From Turritopsis dohrnii (taxonomy: Eukaryota > Cnidaria > Hydrozoa > Anthoathecata > Oceaniidae): 64,000 nucleotides of DNA. How positions within the stretch are numbered: position 1 is the stretch's first letter; each line of letters begins with the position of its first letter. The position numbers and the translations under genes are program-made. The notes below the pieces were generated by a model. That model did not search any database and had not been told where the DNA came from. It saw only the letters and a program-made list of their open reading frames with translations. The stretch lies in NCBI GenBank assembly GCA_027922465.2, contig BQMF02000040.1, positions 372,001 to 436,000 on the forward strand. The letters run 5' to 3'. Below, piece after piece: positions 58,801-64,000 of the stretch.

Positions 58801-61800
58801 TACATCATTACTGTACAGTTCATTTTCTATTTTCACAAAACGTTCACATTCTGCATTACACTCTCCCTTTTGCAACAAATTTCATTCAAACTCAAACACA
58901 AATTTTCTGCATTGCCTTTTAACAAGCTTTGCAAGGCCTGTTCAAGTTTTGAAGGGAATCGAGTTGAGTGACTATGGTAAATTTTTGGTATTTCTTTAGT
59001 TAATCCAATGCAGTTGAATATATAACGTTGGAAACGTATCTGAACGTCTTTCATTAGAATTAGTAGCTAGTATGAACCAAGTGAAAAGTTTTACCCAAAA
59101 ATTGAATCAGCTGAAAAATTTGGTACAAATAAGGCCCAAAATCACGATTTCTTGACCTAACGGTGAAAAGTAAATGGTGACAATTATTACATGAATAAGA
59201 TTTTACGAAAAGGCCCAAAAATTCTCTTTTAACTGTTCACGATATTTTTTTTTTTTATTTTTTTTTTTTTATTATTTTTTTGTGACACAACGATCTTAAA
59301 CATTCCCATATAACGTCATAAAATAATACAGGTTTTCTGTATTTTTAGACAAAAGTTCATGTCTCGTTTTCCCACATGTTTTCATTTTGCTGCAAAAAGT
59401 TTGATGTACTTAAGACAAACCTCTTCTGGAATAATTATTTGAATAAATCGAGCCTTTTATTTTTACTTTAGATGAAATTCAAAGCGCAGCAATAACGAAG
59501 GAAGATAATGTAACGGACGGTAAGAAGTTATTCGCATCTATGTTCATAACCCCACGATCCCATTATCTCCATGATCCCGTTACCTTCACCATCCCATTAT
59601 ACTTACACTACCTGAACAAAATTTCTCACCAGGACTTGCATGAGGGAAGATGTAGTATTAACGCTAGTTATGTCTTGGAGAACTGTCCTTGAATAAGACG
59701 AAGTAATGAGCCATTTTTTTGACATCTTTTGAATGTGGCATCCAACTACACATAATGCAATGAAAAAAGTGACTCATCAAAATAAAAAGGACTTGAGATA
59801 GATACACTCATTTATGTCAATACAAATGTTTCCGAACATCCTACAGTCATTGACCGCACTCAGAATGTTCCTCTAAAATATATAATACAACAACCACAAT
59901 GCAATTGGAAAAACTTCCTAAAAATGCCTTTATGGAATAACCAGGTTTCATGAAAAAAAACTGTTATTCTCACAAATAATCTAACACAAGGAATTATAGG
60001 AATGCATTGTGATAGTTGTATGAGGTATTATGGAGATAATAAAATTCCAGGAATGGTGAACCAATACTATCGTAGGTGATATATATTGGAGATAATTAAA
60101 ATACCGAGGCTAAGAACTCTTGAAATACCAACTCAGCATGTTTTGTTTTTCTCTTTCGAACAGATGATTCGTGCAAAGACGAAGAAAGTCATTGTGACAT
60201 TTATAAACCTTACTGCAAAACCCATCGGGATTCCATCGCACAAAAGTGTCGAAAAACATGTCAGCTTTGTAGTAAGTACAGTTATTTTTTATTGACGTGT
60301 GTTTGTTTACAGTATTTTTTATTGACATGTGTTTGTTTACAGTCACAGTTTAAGTTAAAAACAGTAACAGACTTCACAATCGACTGCCAAACCAAGAATT
60401 TACCAGCGACTTTGGTCCGATTAAATCACAATATTTTTTCCTTGGTGATTTTAAAAGCGAGGCAAGACATCTTAAGTAGAGTCACGAAAGTAAATCTCAT
60501 ATTAACACGTTTCAGGGCCATGTTACAATGACAAATGGAATGATTGCGACACGTACGAAAAATTGGGGTACTGCAGATCGGATAAATATCGAAAAACATT
60601 GGAAGAAAAATGCTACAAGACATGCGGATACTGCCGTGAGTTCTGATTGGTTCAAATGCAACCAACCAGATCTAGTGGATAGACAATAGCCACGGGGAAG
60701 AATTTACCTAATAAAAAAAGATGAAAATTGTGCTGAATGTTTTACTGAATACATCAGTTATCCCAGTGGGCAAAATTGTCAAAAAATCACTGCGGTGAAG
60801 AGCATTATTATTGAAATTGTGTGTATGTTTCTATATAAATGCACTCCTTTGCAGAGACTTTTCAACAAGTTTGCCCAATAAGATATCATCCTGATTTCGT
60901 TCACTTTTTAGTCTACCATCGGATCAACTTCTAGACTCCAAAAATTCAATTGATTAATGCATAAGTTCTCTAGATTAAAACCCTAAACTAGACTTTCACC
61001 TAGGCTGGTTCCATATCCTTTCTCAAATTAATTCTAAAATGGCGTAAGGATTGTTAGAACAGATAAGCTGTGATAGAAAGCGCCCACACTATCAAGAAAC
61101 TGCCCATTACAGCAAAAGTGTTTGAAGGGGGTCATTTGAAAATATCGGTCATTCAGAGTGTGATTTTCAGATTTTCGGATGGCCATGGACGTATAAAAAG
61201 AGAAGAACTCACAACTAATACTAAAGTCTTTCATCTCTGTTATTAAAATCTATTCTGTCGGCATTTCTTTGATATAATCCTCGCCTCGCATTTCACTGGA
61301 TTTCGGTTCACATGGGCGAGTTTATACGACGCTTTAGGTTTCAATTCGATGTGAAAAACCAACGAATTGAGAGAAAATACGATTTGCAGATGCATCAGCA
61401 ATGTTCTTGAGTATCACAAAACTTCTACTCAACCGTTTTTAAAATGGAGGATTGGAATTAAGATAAATTTCTCGCAGTTAGGAGGCATTTTGTGTATATA
61501 CTTATATCCAAAGATTTGATACTTTGAATGATGCCTGGGTGATGCCTGAGAATATACAGAACGAGGTATGCTTTTTCATTCAATTCTGAAAATTTCATGT
61601 TTGAGACTGTAAGAAGTCATGAGGAATCAGAGTTTTAAAACTGGCTTCAAAATAATCATGAAATCTTTAAATTCATTTCTGGTTGGTTGTTACGATCATG
61701 GAAGCCAATGGAAACATTTTTAACAGCACTCGAGGGAGTTTCAAAACTGCTTTTGTCAAAATTTCAATAACCGAGGCGAGGTTGTTTGAATAATTTAATA

Positions 61801-64000
61801 AAGTTGTAAGTCGTTCTCTTTTTATACGTCTATGGGATGGCAGAGGCGTAAGATGATCAAAAGATTTCAAGATCTTTGATTTTTCAGAATTTCATTCTTT
61901 ATTCGAATCATCGCCAACGCCTTTATAAAAGTGCACAAACTTGTTATATTGAATACAGGTGTTCCGGCTGCGCCACCATGTTTCAACTCTCCAGGCGGTT
62001 GTTGTTGGGACAATGTGACCAAGGCAGACAATGGATGCCCACGTAAGAATTATTAACAACAAATCAACAACCTCGTATCCGGAAAAACGACTCTGGGTAC
62101 GAGGTTGGTTGTTCTTTTTTCTTCGCTTGAAACTGGTGTCACAGTGTAGTTCTTAGGGTTAAAAAATTAAACTCAATACTCAATGTGAGAGCATTGTCAC
62201 ACTTTGAGCCTATCAACCTCGTTCCCAGGACAAATCGGAAACATCACCAAAGGGTGATATTAATTTTGATAACATAAGTGTGAATTACACTGTCATCAAA
62301 GTGGGGAAATTTGTTAAAAAATTCCTACGAAGTAGTATGTTTCCATTAGAAATATACACGCTATTTTATTGAAAATGCTCTTCGTAGCAGTGATTTTTGA
62401 CGAGCTTCGCCCTTTGGGATGTTCTGTTTTAGACAAATCATTTCCTATCCTGTAATGAATCAACATCCTTGTTTGCAATTTTGTTAAAAATCCACTGCGG
62501 AGGAGTAAGTTTCTATAGAAGTATAATGCACTATTTCAATGAAAATGCTCTTTGACGCAGTGACTTTTTGAACGGTTTTGCCCACTGTGAAGAAGGCGTC
62601 GATGAGTGAAAATGTAATTCATTCAAAGCTGCCTTTACTCTAGCTTGTCAAGATGATGCATCCGTAGGTACAGTGTGCAAAAGATTCGCAAGCTCGTGCA
62701 ACCGGAGAATATCAAATACATTTATGATGAAGAGTTGTCCAGTGACCTGCAATTTTTGCGGTATGTCTCCTTATGTTCTTATGTCTCCTTACGTTCTTAT
62801 GTCTCCTTAAGTTCTTATGTCTCCTTAAGTTCTTATGTCTCCTTACGTTCTCATGTCTCCTTACGTTCTTATGTCTCCTTAAGTTCTTATGTCTCCTTAA
62901 GTTCTTATGTCTCCTTACGTTCTTATGTCTCCTTAAGTTCTTATGTCTCCTTAAGTTCTTATGTCTCCTTAAGTTCTTATGTCTCCTTAAGTTCTTATGT
63001 CTCCTTACGTTCTTATGTCTCCCTAAGTTCTTATGTCTCCTTAAGTTCTTATGTCTCCTTACGTTCTCATGTCTCCTTGTTCTTATGTCTCCTTTAGTTC
63101 TTATGTCTCCTTAAGTTCTTATGTCCCCTTACGTTCTTATGTCTCCTTAAGTTCTTATGTCTCCTTAAGTTCTCATGTCTCCTTACGTTCTTATGTCTCC
63201 TTAAGTTCTTATGTCTCCTTTAGTTCTTATGTCTCCTTAAGTTCTTATGTCTCCTTAAGTTCTTATGTCTCCTTAAGTTCTTATGTCTCCTTAAGTTCTT
63301 ATGTCTCCTTAAGTTCTTATGTCTCCTTAAGTTCTTATGTCTCCTTAAGTTCTTATGTCTCCTTAAGTTCTTATGTCTCCTTACGTTCTTATGTCTCCTT
63401 AAGTTCTCATGTCTCCTTAAGTTCTTATGTCTCCTTAAGTTCTTATGTTCTTAAGGTAATAAAAGGTAATAAAATCAAGCATTAAGAAAAGGTTTTCCTC
63501 ATAATCAGGCAGGTAATATTGGTTAAGCTGAGAAACAGTGATTAAACGGAGCTCGGGAAGTGAAAAAATTTCAATTCTTAATACCTATTGAGCGTTAAGA
63601 ATGGTGATGGCTAAACAGCTTATCAGTTGCATTGAAAATTATCTAAAAATACACTAAAGTACAACATGGAATTCAGAATATTTTGATCCAGATTATGACA
63701 TTAATTCGATTTAATAGGTGTTAATCCAACTTTCTTACAAATGTACCCAGGGTTTTAAGGACGTCAACCTATTGAAGATAGGAAAACCTGGGTACGAGTT
63801 TGATAAAGGGCAATACTGATATATAACTCCCTGGGTACGAGTTTGATAAAGGGCAATACTGATATCTTATTTAAGATGTTATTTTGAAACATAGATCCAA
63901 CAAGGGTTTGCTTCAATCTGAAAAACTTGAAAGATGATTGTGAGAATTGGCGTCGAGAAGGAAAATGCATTACAGATGAAATGGTGCGGACATTTTATTG
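55855..64000 (+). CDS. Secreted multi-ShKT-domain protein, 3' end beyond the window
   Basis: Exons: 55855-55957, 56762-56821, 56912-57010, possibly 57239-57247, 57386-57430, 58223-58264, 58612-58668, 59472-59519, 60164-60271, 60516-60635, 61959-62042, 62644-62760 and 63895 to the edge. Every internal exon is a multiple of three and begins and ends in phase 1, so each could be skipped or duplicated without frameshift. Exon 1 encodes a typical hydrophobic signal peptide of about 19 residues. The next small exons encode a charged, helix-prone spacer with a KSRR dibasic site. The exons at 60164, 60516, 62644 and 63895 each encode one ShKT domain with the six-cysteine pattern (the last is cut by the window). 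The exon at 61959 encodes a different short cysteine-rich module with a CCWD motif. ShKT domains occur in cnidarian venom peptides, some of them multi-domain, but also in astacins, tyrosinases and other secreted proteins. No enzyme domain is seen, so toxin function is unproven. The second intron appears to use a GC donor. Confidence 0.8.
57048..57141 (+). mobile_element. 112-bp MITE family, copy 11
   Basis: Forward copy, left arm shortened, in an intron of the ShKT gene. Confidence 0.75.
58287..58402 (-). mobile_element. 112-bp MITE family, copy 12
   Basis: Reverse, diverged copy in an intron of the ShKT gene. Confidence 0.75.
60764..60880 (-). mobile_element. 112-bp MITE family, copy 13
   Basis: Reverse copy with well-kept ends (AGTGGGCAAAATTG and CAAGTTTGCCCA), in an intron of the ShKT gene. 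Confidence 0.85.
61175..61850. mobile_element. Inverted-repeat element in a ShKT-gene intron
   Basis: GACGTATAAAAAGAGAA at about 61188 is inverted at about 61835, with flanking ACTCACAAC/GTTGTAAGT and inner CCTCGCCTCG/CGAGGCGAGG pairs. There are no coding features. It is probably a non-autonomous DNA element. Confidence 0.55.
62301..62418 (+). mobile_element. 112-bp MITE family, copy 14
   Basis: Forward copy in the intron before the third ShKT exon. Confidence 0.8.
62473..62587 (+). mobile_element. 112-bp MITE family, copy 15
   Basis: Forward copy only about 55 bp from copy 14 and about 57 bp before the acceptor of the third ShKT exon. Confidence 0.8.
62761..63456 (+). repeat. 18-bp minisatellite starting at a splice donor
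   Basis: About 38 units of CTTATGTCTCCTTAAGTT with few variants (mainly AAG to ACG). The first unit begins GTATGTCTCC and supplies the 5' splice site of the preceding ShKT exon. Because 18 is a multiple of three the array is open in several frames, which creates long but meaningless ORFs. Confidence 0.95.
63785..63866 (+). repeat. 42-bp tandem duplication before the last exon
   Basis: CCTGGGTACGAGTTTGATAA and the following bases to GATAT occur twice in a row, the second copy ending about 30 bp before the acceptor of the exon at 63895. Confidence 0.9.

Noticed and set aside
62675..63485. Long open frames of 113-144 codons with SYVSLS-type repeats
   Set aside because: They are translations of the 18-bp intronic minisatellite, open in several frames at once.

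Overview
This is an AT-rich, transposon-crowded stretch of nuclear DNA from an animal, with interrupted genes, GT-AG introns and no prokaryotic features. The gene content fits a cnidarian best: two Dispatched-type RND transporters, tandem death-fold adaptors, and a secreted protein with several ShKT domains. That assignment is inference; no species-specific marker was recognised.

Layout. (1) 2.4-10.2 kb, minus strand: a complete six-exon Dispatched-like gene (1027 codons). (2) 10.2-24.5 kb: intergenic DNA with nested DNA transposons, a GACGTC-rich element, a decayed non-LTR retrotransposon, pogo-like MITEs, and two domain-bearing ORFs inside or near transposons (Tudor-like, HIRAN-like). (3) 24.6-30.3 kb, minus strand: a second complete Dispatched-like gene in five exons (1019 codons), a tandem paralog of the first. 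(4) 30.3-43 kb: intergenic DNA with a probable Helitron, a 1.8 kb element rich in AGTATACTT, a deleted PIF/Harbinger element with a nested insertion, a second TIR element touching it, a LINE 3' end and tRNA-derived SINEs. (5) 43.1-51.7 kb, plus strand: two neighbouring genes, each encoding two predicted death-fold domains. The first has two exons. The second has four, and its large intron holds a complete PIF/Harbinger transposon and a LINE fragment. (6) 55.9 kb to the window end, plus strand: a secreted multi-domain ShKT gene of at least eleven well-supported exons plus a possible 9-nt microexon, every internal exon being phase 1-1. It runs off the right edge.

All three complete multi-exon genes and the fourth two-exon gene were assembled by eye from splice sites and keep a continuous frame. 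The Dispatched pair both retain the GxxxD motifs of transmembrane segments 4 and 10 and a furin-type site in the first extracellular loop, so both look functional. The death-fold pair look like signalling adaptors. The ShKT gene encodes a signal peptide, a charged spacer built from very small exons, then cysteine-rich modules; whether it is a venom component or another secreted protein cannot be decided here.

A ~112-bp palindromic MITE family is present in about 15 copies. It is concentrated around the first Dispatched gene and from 50 to 63 kb, and almost absent between 23.5 and 50 kb. Several minisatellites lie in introns, the most striking starting exactly at a 5' splice site of the ShKT gene.
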